From the NCBI RefSeq assembly GCF_005925325.1, contig NZ_SRMP01000005.1:124001-188000 (forward strand): a DNA stretch of 64,000 nucleotides, given 5' to 3'. The stretch comes from Pedobacter helvus. Its GTDB lineage: Bacteria; Bacteroidota; Bacteroidia; Sphingobacteriales; Sphingobacteriaceae. Every line of letters begins with the position of its first letter. Position 1 is the first letter of the stretch. The position numbers and the translations under genes are program-made. Positions 17,370-26,932 of this stretch are shown here, piece by piece. The notes under the pieces are model-generated. The model made no database searches and was not told the DNA's origin. It worked only from the letters and a program-made list of their open reading frames with translations.

Positions 17370-18230
17370 ATGAAAAAGTTCAACTTCTTAATGTTTGCAT
17401 GCCTAGTGATCAGCATTTCATCTTTTGCGCAAAAGGAATTTGCAAAAGAAGGATACCAACTGGTTTGGGCAGATGAATTTAATCGCGATGGCAAGTTAGA
17501 TACCACCAAATGGAAGTATGAACATGGATTTGTTCGTAATCAGGAGTTACAATGGTACCAGCCAGATAATGCATGGTGCGAAAAAGGAGTTCTGGTTATC
17601 GAAGCCCGTAAAGTGCAAATCCCAAATCCTACTTATAAAGAAGGAAGTAAAAGCTGGGGTGCAGCGAGAAAGAACATTGAGTATACCTCGGCCAGCGTAA
17701 ATACGGCAGGGAAGCACAGCTGGCAATACGGTCGCTTTGTAATGCGGGCTAAAATTGATGTGAGTAGTGGCATGTGGCCAGCTTGGTGGACTTTAGGCGT
17801 GGCCGGCGAGTGGCCATCAAACGGAGAAATCGACATCATGGAGTACTATCGTAACATGTTATTGGCCAATATCGCAATAGGAACAGATCAACGATACAAA
17901 GCCCATTGGTTCAGTAAAACGAAAGATATTAAAGAACTAGGTGGTAAAAAATGGGCGAACAAATTTCACACTTGGCGAATGGATTGGGACGAAAACGCCA
18001 TTTCCCTATATATGGATGACATGTTATTGAACAAGGTCGACATGAAAGATTTGCATAATAAAGATAAAGCTGGCTTAAATCCATTTAAACAACCACATTA
18101 TATGCTGCTAGATTTAGCCATTGGCGGCATGAACGGGGGAGAAGTAGGTGACACTGTTTTCCCTAATAGATTTGAAATAGATTATGTGAGGGTCTATCAA
18201 AAGGAAAATCAAATTAAGAGAGCGTTTTAA
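17370..18230 (+). CDS. GH16 endo-beta-glycanase (galactanase or laminarinase type)
   Basis: 286 residues, signal peptide ending SSFAQ, then a single GH16 jelly roll. Opening motif YQLVWADEFNRDGKLDTTKW, substrate-cleft motif MWPAWWTLG, and catalytic EIDIME at residues 153-158 (E153 nucleophile, E158 acid/base; beta-bulge type with the extra residue). FEIDYVRVYQK closes the domain. Members of this group cut beta-1,3-linked glucan or the beta-1,3-galactan backbone of arabinogalactan. The neighbouring exo-beta-1,3-galactanase-like GH43 and GH127 favour galactan. No lipobox, so probably periplasmic. Confidence 0.9.
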   Translation: MKKFNFLMFACLVISISSFAQKEFAKEGYQLVWADEFNRDGKLDTTKWKYEHGFVRNQELQWYQPDNAWCEKGVLVIEARKVQIPNPTYKEGSKSWGAARKNIEYTSASVNTAGKHSWQYGRFVMRAKIDVSSGMWPAWWTLGVAGEWPSNGEIDIMEYYRNMLLANIAIGTDQRYKAHWFSKTKDIKELGGKKWANKFHTWRMDWDENAISLYMDDMLLNKVDMKDLHNKDKAGLNPFKQPHYMLLDLAIGGMNGGEVGDTVFPNRFEIDYVRVYQKENQIKRAF

Positions 18231-18248
18231 ATAAGAGAACATTTTAAA

Positions 18249-20264
18249 ATGAAGAAAGTCCTCATCATAACAGTATTTACCCTTTTTTCTTTAGGGGTAA
18301 ATGCTCAAAAAAATAAAGCCAAATATTCAGGATATCCGATTACGCCAGTGCCTTTTACGGCGGTAAAGGTAACAGATAATTTTTGGGGACAACGATTGAA
18401 AGCCAGTAGAGAAGTGACTATTCCGCTGGCATTTAGTAAAAGTGAAGAAACGGGAAGATATGAGAACTTTGTAAAAGCTGCCCACCCTTCAGAAAAGTAT
18501 AAGGTAGAAGGTTTCTCATTTGATGATACCGATGTCTATAAAACCATAGAAGGTGCGAGTTATTCCCTTCAAACCTATCCCGACAAAAAGCTATCAAAAT
18601 ACATTGATAGTGTGTTAAAAATAGTGGCTGCGGCGCAAGAACCAGATGGTTATTTGTATACTTCACGAACGATGAACCCAAAGCATCCTCATGCTTGGTC
18701 GGGCGATAAAAGATGGGTAAAGGAAGAAGATTTGAGCCACGAGCTTTACAACCTTGGTCACATGATAGAAGGTGCAGTTGCACATTACCAAGCTACTGGG
18801 AAGCGTAATTTCTTGGATATCGCTATCAAATATGCAGATTGTGCGGAAAGCGCTATCGGTAGTGCGCAAGGTAAATTAACCATTGTTCCTGGGCATCAGA
18901 TTGCCGAAATGGCATTGGCAAAACTGTACATCGTAACTGGAGATAAAAAATACCTTGATTTAGCTAAGTTTTTCTTGGACAAAAGGGGCTACACGAAAAT
19001 TAAGCAAGAATATAGCCAGTCGCACAAACCTGTACTGAAACAAGATGAGGCCGTTGGTCACGCCGTACGTGCAGCTTATATGTATTCGGGCATGGCCGAT
19101 GTAGCCGCACTGACAGGCGACACGGCTTACATTCATGCCATAGATCAAATTTGGGATAATGTGGTTTCAAAAAAACTTTACATTACTGGCGGTATTGGCG
19201 CTACACATCATGGCGAAGCTTTCGGTAAAGCTTATGAATTACCTAATCTTACTGCTTACAATGAAACCTGTGCTGCCATTGCCAATGTGTATTGGAACCA
19301 TCGCTTGTTTCTGTTGCATGGCGATGCCAAATATTACGATGTACTGGAGCGCACTTTATATAATGGTTTAATTTCGGGCGTATCTTTAGATGGCGGTGAA
19401 TTCTTCTATCCAAATCCTTTAGAGTCGGATGGGATTTATAAATTCAATCAGCAGGCTTGTACACGTCAGTCCTGGTTTGGATGCGCTTGTTGCCCATCTA
19501 ACTTAAGTCGTTTTATTCCTTCCTTACCAGGTTATGTTTATGCCGTAAAGGATAATAAAGTCTTCGTCAATCTGTTTATGGGTAGCTCGTCTGAGCTGTC
19601 GGTAAATGGAAAGAAAGTTCAAATTAAACAAGCAACGGCCTATCCTTGGGATGGCAACGTGAAAATAGAAATCATTCCGCAAGGCAAACAAAGTATAGCT
19701 TTAAAAATTAGAATTCCAGGATGGGTGCAGGGCAAGGTGCTACCAAGTGATTTATATAGTTTTTCGGATCGACAACAGTTAAGATTTAAAATCAAATTGA
19801 ATGGCCAACCAATAGATAGCAAAATTGAAAATGGCTATTTTACTATTGAGCGTTTATGGGCCAAAGGCGATGTGGTTGAAGTTGATTTCGACATGAAGGC
19901 ACGTGTAGTTAAAGCTAACGAAAAAGTGAAGGATGACGCTGGGAAAATTGCATTTGAAAGAGGACCTATAGTGTATTGTGCAGAATGGCCAGACAATAGC
20001 TTTGCTATACATAGTGTGTTGTTGCCTTCGCAACCTGAGATCGAAGTGGTTAATTCGCCAAATATGCTTCATGGCATCAAGCAATTGAAAACACAGGCGC
20101 AATCGCTTTCAGTTAATGATAAAGGGTTTTTAGAAACTAAAAATGTGTCGCTTACGCTGATCCCATACTATACTTGGTTGCACCGTGGTAGTGGAGAAAT
20201 GTCAGTTTGGTTACCACAAAATGTGAGTGCGGTAAAAACACCATCTAAAACGAATAGTAAATAA
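18249..20264 (+). CDS. GH127 beta-L-arabinofuranosidase
   Basis: 671 residues, signal peptide ending GVNAQ. The former DUF1680 family is clear: VTDNFWGQRLKASREVTIPL at the start, YLYTSRTMNP, GHQIAEMALAKLYIVTGDKKYLDLA, and the zinc/nucleophile set YNETCA (E339, C341) with CACCPSN (C412, C414, C415). In Bifidobacterium HypBA1 the equivalent Glu and Cys residues bind zinc and a cysteine is the nucleophile. It releases beta-L-arabinofuranose from extensin or arabinogalactan-protein glycans, and fits the arabinogalactan context. Gap to the next gene is 20-38 bases depending on its start. Confidence 0.92.
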   Translation: MKKVLIITVFTLFSLGVNAQKNKAKYSGYPITPVPFTAVKVTDNFWGQRLKASREVTIPLAFSKSEETGRYENFVKAAHPSEKYKVEGFSFDDTDVYKTIEGASYSLQTYPDKKLSKYIDSVLKIVAAAQEPDGYLYTSRTMNPKHPHAWSGDKRWVKEEDLSHELYNLGHMIEGAVAHYQATGKRNFLDIAIKYADCAESAIGSAQGKLTIVPGHQIAEMALAKLYIVTGDKKYLDLAKFFLDKRGYTKIKQEYSQSHKPVLKQDEAVGHAVRAAYMYSGMADVAALTGDTAYIHAIDQIWDNVVSKKLYITGGIGATHHGEAFGKAYELPNLTAYNETCAAIANVYWNHRLFLLHGDAKYYDVLERTLYNGLISGVSLDGGEFFYPNPLESDGIYKFNQQACTRQSWFGCACCPSNLSRFIPSLPGYVYAVKDNKVFVNLFMGSSSELSVNGKKVQIKQATAYPWDGNVKIEIIPQGKQSIALKIRIPGWVQGKVLPSDLYSFSDRQQLRFKIKLNGQPIDSKIENGYFTIERLWAKGDVVEVDFDMKARVVKANEKVKDDAGKIAFERGPIVYCAEWPDNSFAIHSVLLPSQPEIEVVNSPNMLHGIKQLKTQAQSLSVNDKGFLETKNVSLTLIPYYTWLHRGSGEMSVWLPQNVSAVKTPSKTNSK

Positions 20265-20302
20265 TCAAGTTCAAAAAATCAGCAATGCTGTTTAACGAAA
20301 AA

Positions 20303-22258
20303 ATGAATAAAGGAATCATCTTATTATTAGCAAATTTAGTAGCTGTTTTTTCTCTAAAAGCCCAAACGGTAGTAGTTAACAGTCCAGATAAAAATCTTGT
20401 GGTTGCTGTCTCTCAAAATGAGACGGGGAGTGTTTATTACCACGTTTCGTATAAAGGAAAGGCCATACTAGAAAAATCCCCTTTAGGTTTGGTTTCTAAT
20501 GTGAGCGATTTTAGTAAAGAGCTGAAACTAATTGGTCAGAAAGACTCCGTTGTTAATGATAACTACAAGTTAAATCGAATTAAGAAGTCTGCAGTGACTT
20601 ACCATGCGATAGAAAAGACATTAACTTACGAAACCCCCAAAAAGGAGCGTATTGATATGGTATTTAGGGTGAGTAACAACGACATTGCCTTAAAGTATAT
20701 TTTATTGCAAAAAGGCGAGACGCTACGTTGCATTATCGAGAAAGAGCTCACAGGATTCAAGTTTCCTCTAACAACAACTACATTTCTTACGCCGCAGGCC
20801 ACACCAATGATTGGTTGGAAAAAAACAAAACCAAGTTATGAAGAAGAGTATGTGCCTGATCAAGCTATAGGAACGCCATCTAAGTATGGTGTTGGTTATA
20901 CCTTTCCTGGTTTGTTTCGCGTAGGCGGTAATGGATGGGCATTGGTTTCGGAAACTGGGGTAAGTAGTTTTTATTGTGCCTCCAAACTTAGTGAAGGTAC
21001 AAAAGAAGGTTTATACACAGTTGCTTTTCCGGAAGCTGGCGAGAATAACGGCATTGGCAGTGCAAAACCATCAATTAGTTTACCAGGCGAAACACCTTGG
21101 AGAACCATTACCGTTGGTGATCATCTAAAACCAATTGTTGAAACCACTATTCCATTTGATGTAGTGAAACCTATGTACGAGCCGTCAATAGATTATAAGT
21201 TTGGTCGTGCAACGTGGAGTTGGTTAGAATGGCAAGACAACAGCATAAATTATAAAGATCAGATTGCCTTTATTGATTTGGCAGCGAAAATGAGATTTGA
21301 GTTTGTGTTGATTGATGGGTTGTGGGATAAACAAGTAGGCTATCAAAAAATAGAAGAACTGATTAAATATGCTCAAAGTAAACATGTAGATGTATTTATT
21401 TGGTACAATTCAAATGGTTTTTGGAATGATGCGCCACAAGGGCCAAGAAACAAAATGAATACGGCCATTGCTCGCAAGAAAGAAATGGCTTGGATGAAAA
21501 GCTTAGGAGTGAAAGGCATTAAGGTTGATTTTTTTGGGGGTGATAAGCAGGAAACCATCAAATTGTATGAAGATATTCTTTCTGACGCAAATGATTATGG
21601 CTTAGCAGTTATTTTTCACGGTTGTACTTTGCCTAGAGGCTGGGAACGTATGTATCCTAACTTTGTAAGTGCTGAGGCGGTATTAGCATCTGAAAATCTG
21701 GTTTTTACTCAACATGCTAACGATCAGGAGGCTTATAATGCTACGTTACATCCGTTCATTCGCAATAGTGTGGGTAGCATGGATTTTGGTCCAGCCTTGC
21801 TCAACACCCGTCACAATCGTGAGAACAATGGTGGCACTATTCGTAAAACTACAGATATCTTCCAGTTGGCCACTGCGGTACTGTTCCAGTCTTCTGTGCA
21901 AAATTTTGGTATCACACCTAACAACCTCACTGATCGAGAGCCTTTCATTATCGATTTTATGAAAAATGTACCCACTACTTGGGACGAGACCGTGTTTATC
22001 GATGGTTATCCTGGCAAGTATTGCATTTTGGCTAGACGAAATAAGGATAAATGGTATATCGTTGGTATCAATGCAGAAAAAACAGCTAAAAAGATAGACG
22101 TTACCCTGCCAATGCTAGCGGGAACTAAAGTTTCATTTTATACAGATAAGCCAGACCGTAATCCCGAATTGAAAAATCTTATGATCAATAAAAATGGGAA
22201 AGTAACATTGACTATTCAGTCAGAAGGTGGTATAATGCTAATTAACGATGGAAAGTAA
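20303..22258 (+). CDS. GH97 alpha-galactosidase-like enzyme (retaining type)
   Basis: About 651 residues. The start at 20303 gives a clean signal peptide (MNKGIILLLANLVAVFSLKAQ is preferred over six extra residues from an ATG at 20285). GH97 features: an N-terminal beta-sandwich, then GRATWSWLEWQD, VKGIKVDFFGGDKQ, HGCTLPRGWERMYPN, and a C-terminal beta domain. The aspartate in KVDFF matches the nucleophile of retaining GH97 alpha-galactosidases; inverting SusB-type enzymes lack it. Alpha-galactosidase or alpha-L-arabinopyranosidase is therefore likely. A second GH97 lies at 37894. Confidence 0.88.
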   Translation: MNKGIILLLANLVAVFSLKAQTVVVNSPDKNLVVAVSQNETGSVYYHVSYKGKAILEKSPLGLVSNVSDFSKELKLIGQKDSVVNDNYKLNRIKKSAVTYHAIEKTLTYETPKKERIDMVFRVSNNDIALKYILLQKGETLRCIIEKELTGFKFPLTTTTFLTPQATPMIGWKKTKPSYEEEYVPDQAIGTPSKYGVGYTFPGLFRVGGNGWALVSETGVSSFYCASKLSEGTKEGLYTVAFPEAGENNGIGSAKPSISLPGETPWRTITVGDHLKPIVETTIPFDVVKPMYEPSIDYKFGRATWSWLEWQDNSINYKDQIAFIDLAAKMRFEFVLIDGLWDKQVGYQKIEELIKYAQSKHVDVFIWYNSNGFWNDAPQGPRNKMNTAIARKKEMAWMKSLGVKGIKVDFFGGDKQETIKLYEDILSDANDYGLAVIFHGCTLPRGWERMYPNFVSAEAVLASENLVFTQHANDQEAYNATLHPFIRNSVGSMDFGPALLNTRHNRENNGGTIRKTTDIFQLATAVLFQSSVQNFGITPNNLTDREPFIIDFMKNVPTTWDETVFIDGYPGKYCILARRNKDKWYIVGINAEKTAKKIDVTLPMLAGTKVSFYTDKPDRNPELKNLMINKNGKVTLTIQSEGGIMLINDGK

Positions 22259-22259
22259 A

Positions 22260-23384
22260 ATGTTAAAACCAATATTTATAGCGATTTTTCTGCTGTTTGC
22301 TACAGGTAGTTTTGCTCAGCAAAAACAAAACACCGTCAGTCCGGGAGAATTATGGAAAGACGATCAAGGTAACCACATCAATGCACATGGTGGCGGAATG
22401 CTATATCATAAAGGAACTTACTACTGGTTTGGCGAACATAAGGGCGAGAAATCTAACAATGCCTATGTTGGCGTAACTTGTTACTCCTCAAAAGACCTTT
22501 ACAACTGGAAAAATGAAAGTGTTGCCCTTGCTGTCGAAGATAATCCAGAAAGTTTGATTTACAAAGGTTGTATCATCGAAAGACCAAAAGTGATTTACAA
22601 TGATCAAACAAAAAAGTTTGTAATGTATTTCCATTCGGAGCTTTTTAGAAGAGGCTATGAAGCTGCTTATACTGGAGTTGCTGTTAGTGATAAAGCTACT
22701 GGTCCGTATCAGTTTTTAAGCGCTGCTAGGGTAAACCCTGGTTACTGGCCTTTAAATATGTCACAAGATCATCGAAGACTAAAGTTGAAAGCAGAAGATT
22801 ATGGTAAATGGTGGACACCAAAATGGAGAGAAGGCGTGGAGCAAGGTTTGTTTGTTCGTGAGAATTTTTACAGCGGTCAGATGTCTAGAGATATGACCTT
22901 GTTTGTTGATGATAACGGAAAAGCTTACCAAATTTATTCTTCGGAAGAAAACCTGACCTTACAAATTGCAGAGCTATCAAACGATTATACCAGACATACT
23001 GGAAAATACATTAGGGTAGAGCCAGGAGGACATAATGAAGCGCCAGCTATTTTCAAAAGAAACGGTAAATACTTTATGATTACCTCAGGTTGTACCGGTT
23101 GGGATCCCAATGCTGCTAGATTGTTGGTGGCCGATGATATATTAGGAGAATGGAAGTTGTATCCCAATCCTTGTGTGGGCGCCGGCGCAGAATTGACATT
23201 TAAATCTCAAGGGACTTATATTTTTCCAGTGCAGGGAAAGAAAGACGCCTTTATTTTTATGGCAGATAGATGGCGACCATCAAATCCTATAGATGGCCGA
23301 TACATATGGCTACCTATCCAATTCGAAAATGATTTTCCTGTTATCAAATGGATGGATAGATGGGATCTGTCAGTTTTTAATTAG
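22260..23384 (+). CDS. GH43 exo-beta-1,3-galactanase-like enzyme (GH43_24 type)
   Basis: 374 residues from the ATG at 22260, directly after the previous stop; an in-frame ATG at 22248 would overlap that gene by 11 bases. Signal peptide ends TGSFAQQ. It resembles fungal and clostridial exo-beta-1,3-galactanases: INAHGGGMLYHKGTYYWFGE, KDLYNWKNESVAL, IERPKVIYND, FVMYFHSE, EAPAIFKRNGKYFMITSGCTG and MADRWRPSNP. Such enzymes strip galactose units from the beta-1,3-galactan backbone, bypassing beta-1,6 side chains. This is the strongest single pointer to type II arabinogalactan as the substrate of this cluster. Confidence 0.88.
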   Translation: MLKPIFIAIFLLFATGSFAQQKQNTVSPGELWKDDQGNHINAHGGGMLYHKGTYYWFGEHKGEKSNNAYVGVTCYSSKDLYNWKNESVALAVEDNPESLIYKGCIIERPKVIYNDQTKKFVMYFHSELFRRGYEAAYTGVAVSDKATGPYQFLSAARVNPGYWPLNMSQDHRRLKLKAEDYGKWWTPKWREGVEQGLFVRENFYSGQMSRDMTLFVDDNGKAYQIYSSEENLTLQIAELSNDYTRHTGKYIRVEPGGHNEAPAIFKRNGKYFMITSGCTGWDPNAARLLVADDILGEWKLYPNPCVGAGAELTFKSQGTYIFPVQGKKDAFIFMADRWRPSNPIDGRYIWLPIQFENDFPVIKWMDRWDLSVFN

Positions 23385-23433
23385 TAAATATTTCATATCA
23401 TAATTGAGCAGGATTTTGCTCTAAATAATTAAG

Positions 23434-25374
23434 ATGAACATAAATAGATTTTTGGTTTTTGTTTCATTAATGTTGCTTTCCAAGGGCGGTTCTGCTCAGG
23501 TAAAAGCTAATGAGAAAGATTTTGTTGGCTATCTTTTTGCCTATTTTGAGGGCTCTAGCGACAAGTTTAAACAAGAACAATTACGATTTGGAGTAAGTGC
23601 AGATGCAGTAAATTGGTTTGCGCTAAATCTAAATCAACCTGTTCTCCCTTCAGAAAAAATAGCGCAAACTGGGGGGCTACGTGATCCGCATATCCTTAGG
23701 GCAGAAGACGGCTCTTTTTTGATGACAGCCACAGACATGTTTACCGTAAAAAATGGTTGGGAAAAGAATACGGGCGTCATTCTTTTAAAATCTAAGGATC
23801 TAATTGATTGGAAACATGCCAATGTGGATTTGGCAAAAGCATACCCGAAGAAATTTGCTAACGTAAAATGGGTTTGGGCTCCTCAAACTATTTACGATCC
23901 GAAAGCAGGTAAATATCTAGTGTATTTCACCGTTCGTTTTCAGGGAAGTAATGAATTAAATTTTTACAGTGCTTATGCCAATAAAGACTTTAATGGTTTC
24001 GAGGTAGAGCCGAAATTGATGTTTAAACCAAGGTTTGGAGCTATAGATGGTGACATCATTTACAAAGACGGAATTTATCACCTTTTCTATAAAGGAAATA
24101 CAAAAGACGCTAATGGTAAGGAGATTAAAAATGGCATAAAAAAAGCAACTAGTAAATCTTTAGAAGGACCTTGGGTAGAAGACTTCAAATATTTAGATGC
24201 CTATGCGGATACCACTGTTGCGGTCGAAGGTTCGAGCGTATTTAAGTTGAATAATTCTGATGAGTACATCTTGATGTATGATCTTTACAACAATCAACGT
24301 TACGAATTTCAACGTAGTAAAGATTTATCCAATTTTACTTCGAAGCCAGAAAAGTTTACGAAGAACTTTAATCCTAGGCATGGTAGTGTGATAGGCATTA
24401 CAAGAGAGGAGGCCCGTCGTTTGCAGAACAAATGGGGAGGAGCTCCTGAAGTTTTGTTACAGCCAGCAACACCAAGCGATCGTTACCATTTTCAATCGAA
24501 AGGCAATCCAATCATTACACACTCATATACCGCAGATCCGGCTGTATTGGTAAAAGGCGATACACTTTGGCTTTATGCCGGACACGATTTTGCAGGTGGT
24601 CAAAAGAATTATAAAATGAAAGACTGGTTGGTATATGCAACCACAGATATGAAAAATTGGGTGGAGTGTCCTACGCCTTTAAAAATAGGTGATTTTGCAT
24701 GGGCTAAAAGTGGTGATGCATTTGCCGGTCACGTAACCGAACGTAACGGAAAATATTATTGGTATGTTAGTACCAACTGGTCGGGTATTGGCGTAGCTGT
24801 TGCCGATAGACCGGAAGGACCTTTTAAGGATGCCTTGGGTAAACCCTTGCTGACGAATAAAGATTGTTTCGCTTCTACACACTCCTGGGCTTGCATAGAT
24901 CCAGCCGTATTTATTAATGATGACGGGCAAGCTTGGATATTTTGGGGTAATCGCGAGTGTTATTATGCCAAGTTAAAGCCTAACATGGTTGAAATAGATG
25001 GCCTAATCAAGAAAATAGATTTTAACGGTTTTTCTTTTACGGAAGCTCCTTGGGTACATAAATACAACAACAAATACTACTTAACCTATGCCACCGGATT
25101 TCCTGAAAAAATTGCTTATGCCATGGCAGATCAAATTGAAGGACCATACGAATACAAAGGTATTTTAAACGAAATAGCAGGAAACAGCAATACCAACCAT
25201 CAAGCAATTGTTCCGTTCAAAGGTAAATGGTACTTCGTTTACCATAATGGCGCAATCGAAACTGAAGGAACTAGCTTTAGCCGTTCTATTTGTATAGATA
25301 AGTTGGAGTACAACACAGATGGAACGATTAAGAAAATTGTGATGACTACTGAAGGAGTGGAAGTTGAGAAATAG
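23434..25374 (+). CDS. tandem GH43-GH43 protein, paralogue of the 10 kb gene
   Basis: 646 residues, signal peptide ending GGSAQ. Unit 1 (about 25-330) has LRDPHIL, TIYDPKAGKYLVYF and VEGSSVFKLN, nearly matching unit 1 of the 10053-12215 protein. Unit 2 (about 355-646) has YTADPAVL, DPAVFINDDGQAWIFWG and FTEAPWVHKYNNKYY, with the GH43 Asp/Asp/Glu pattern, but is a different subfamily from the other protein's second unit. Activity on arabinofuranosyl or galactosyl side chains is likely. It ends the plus-strand run and converges on the CE15 gene. Confidence 0.87.
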   Translation: MNINRFLVFVSLMLLSKGGSAQVKANEKDFVGYLFAYFEGSSDKFKQEQLRFGVSADAVNWFALNLNQPVLPSEKIAQTGGLRDPHILRAEDGSFLMTATDMFTVKNGWEKNTGVILLKSKDLIDWKHANVDLAKAYPKKFANVKWVWAPQTIYDPKAGKYLVYFTVRFQGSNELNFYSAYANKDFNGFEVEPKLMFKPRFGAIDGDIIYKDGIYHLFYKGNTKDANGKEIKNGIKKATSKSLEGPWVEDFKYLDAYADTTVAVEGSSVFKLNNSDEYILMYDLYNNQRYEFQRSKDLSNFTSKPEKFTKNFNPRHGSVIGITREEARRLQNKWGGAPEVLLQPATPSDRYHFQSKGNPIITHSYTADPAVLVKGDTLWLYAGHDFAGGQKNYKMKDWLVYATTDMKNWVECPTPLKIGDFAWAKSGDAFAGHVTERNGKYYWYVSTNWSGIGVAVADRPEGPFKDALGKPLLTNKDCFASTHSWACIDPAVFINDDGQAWIFWGNRECYYAKLKPNMVEIDGLIKKIDFNGFSFTEAPWVHKYNNKYYLTYATGFPEKIAYAMADQIEGPYEYKGILNEIAGNSNTNHQAIVPFKGKWYFVYHNGAIETEGTSFSRSICIDKLEYNTDGTIKKIVMTTEGVEVEK

Positions 25375-25470
25375 TTGATGAGCTAAATTTAACCAATAAA
25401 AGTAGGTTTGTACTTCTTATGGGATCTACCAACTTTTTTGTTCTAAACTAATCTGGTTAAGGTGTTCTTG

Positions 25471-25493
25471 ATCAAAATCAGAGTGATTTTGAT
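25471..25493. terminator. stem-loop between convergent transcripts
   Basis: Perfect 10-base arms ATCAAAATCA and TGATTTTGAT around GAG, in the 252-base gap between convergent genes. No strong T-run follows on either side, so it may be a weak bidirectional terminator. A looser hairpin with a T-run precedes it near 25400-25440. Confidence 0.4.
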
Positions 25494-25626
25494 GCTCAAA
25501 GTTAAATAAATCCTTTTTCCTCAATTATGGGCTCAATAACTAATAAAAAGCGTTTTAAATGTTCAAAGTATTCCTCTTTATCGGTACTCTTTTTAAACAA
25601 CCAACAAATTAAAGCCAGTTTTAGTG

Positions 25627-26883
25627 CTATTGCTTTTTCTCTCTTGAACCATAATGAAAATTAGCGAAGCGAACGAAATTGGTCCAATCATATACATTTA
25701 GGTCGTGTGCACCTTCTCTAAAGTGATATCCGATGGTTGAGTTGATGATTGGACTATTTACCTGCGGCATATCTTTGGGGAGTGTTACTTTTTGATGATA
25801 GAGGTCGTAAATTGGTTTGGCATTTACCGAAGACAGGAAAGAGCCATAAGGATCTGCCCAACGGTCTTGCGTGGCATTGGTGGTATAAACAGGTCTAGGT
25901 GCAATCAAACCTATGAGCATATGTTGGTCTACTGGTAAGCTATCTACGTTATTACTAAAGTTTTTGTAGTTGTTATTAAACCAATGACCAAATTGTTTAT
26001 TGATTAAGCTTACCGTTTCGCCATACTTTCTGCGAGCCAAAGCGGCGCCACTATTTCCAGAACAACTGTTAAAAACCATTGCAAAGCGCTGATCTTGTGC
26101 GCCTGCCCATAAAGCCGTTTTTCCACCACGAGAGTGACCAACAATGGCTACTTTTTTAGCGTCGATATCTTTATCCGTTAAGAAATAGTCCATTACTCTG
26201 CTCGCTGCCCAAGCCCAAGATCCAATGGCTTTCATTCCATTGGCTTTTTCTAATTCCTCAGGAAACAATTGCTTTAGAATTCCGTTTTGGTAAGTTTCTT
26301 TACGATCTAGAGCTATATCTGCATTATGAAAAGAAGCAATGGCATAACCACTGTCAATGATCGTTTCTGCAGGCCAAAAGGTACTTTTGGTTTCTCTAGT
26401 AGGGTCTGTATTTCTTTTTCCACGATTGTTGATTAATAGAAATGCAGGAGCAGGTTTTGTACGTTTATTAGGAACGAAAAGCACTACAGGAAAGCTCACT
26501 GAATTGCCTTTATTCCAAACCGTAATTTGAATTTCCTTTAAATGCGCTTTCCCATCCATAGCATCAGTTTTTTCATTAATCATTTTGAAATTAAGACTAT
26601 CGAATTTGCTGGGCATGTGTCCGTAAATATGCTCTTCGAATAAGCTGAGTATTTCAGGACGACGTTTCTTTTCCCAAGTAGCAACGTTTTTAACTTTTTC
26701 TCCTTTTAAGGTTTGTAAAAGGGGAGGTAAAGTGTATTTAGGGACGGTTGTTTCATCGTAATTAACAATCTCGCCCATAAATTTGTCGGTTTTTATCTGT
26801 GCATGTAAGCTACTTGACAGTAAAGCAAGTGCAAGCAGGATACCCATCGGGCTCCTGCTTAAATTTAAACCTGATCTTTTCAT
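25627..26883 (-). CDS. CE15-like glucuronoyl esterase
   Basis: 418 residues, signal peptide ending SSLHAQ. Alpha/beta hydrolase with CE15 marks: nucleophile elbow GHSRGGKTALWAGAQ (S251), NSGAALARRKYGET, QDRWADPYGSF and catalytic histidine in EGAHDLNVYDW (H393). CE15 enzymes hydrolyse esters of (4-O-methyl-)glucuronic acid, known best from lignin-xylan links. Here it is the last gene of the galT-galK-symporter operon, 49 bases after the symporter. That is unexpected; glucuronate or its methyl ester in arabinogalactan is a possible target. Family likely; substrate inferred. Confidence 0.8.
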   Translation of the reverse strand: MKRSGLNLSRSPMGILLALALLSSSLHAQIKTDKFMGEIVNYDETTVPKYTLPPLLQTLKGEKVKNVATWEKKRRPEILSLFEEHIYGHMPSKFDSLNFKMINEKTDAMDGKAHLKEIQITVWNKGNSVSFPVVLFVPNKRTKPAPAFLLINNRGKRNTDPTRETKSTFWPAETIIDSGYAIASFHNADIALDRKETYQNGILKQLFPEELEKANGMKAIGSWAWAASRVMDYFLTDKDIDAKKVAIVGHSRGGKTALWAGAQDQRFAMVFNSCSGNSGAALARRKYGETVSLINKQFGHWFNNNYKNFSNNVDSLPVDQHMLIGLIAPRPVYTTNATQDRWADPYGSFLSSVNAKPIYDLYHQKVTLPKDMPQVNSPIINSTIGYHFREGAHDLNVYDWTNFVRFANFHYGSREKKQ

Positions 26884-26932
26884 CTCAAATTTCTCATTAG
26901 TTCTATTAAAAACTTTTGATTTCTCTCGATTA

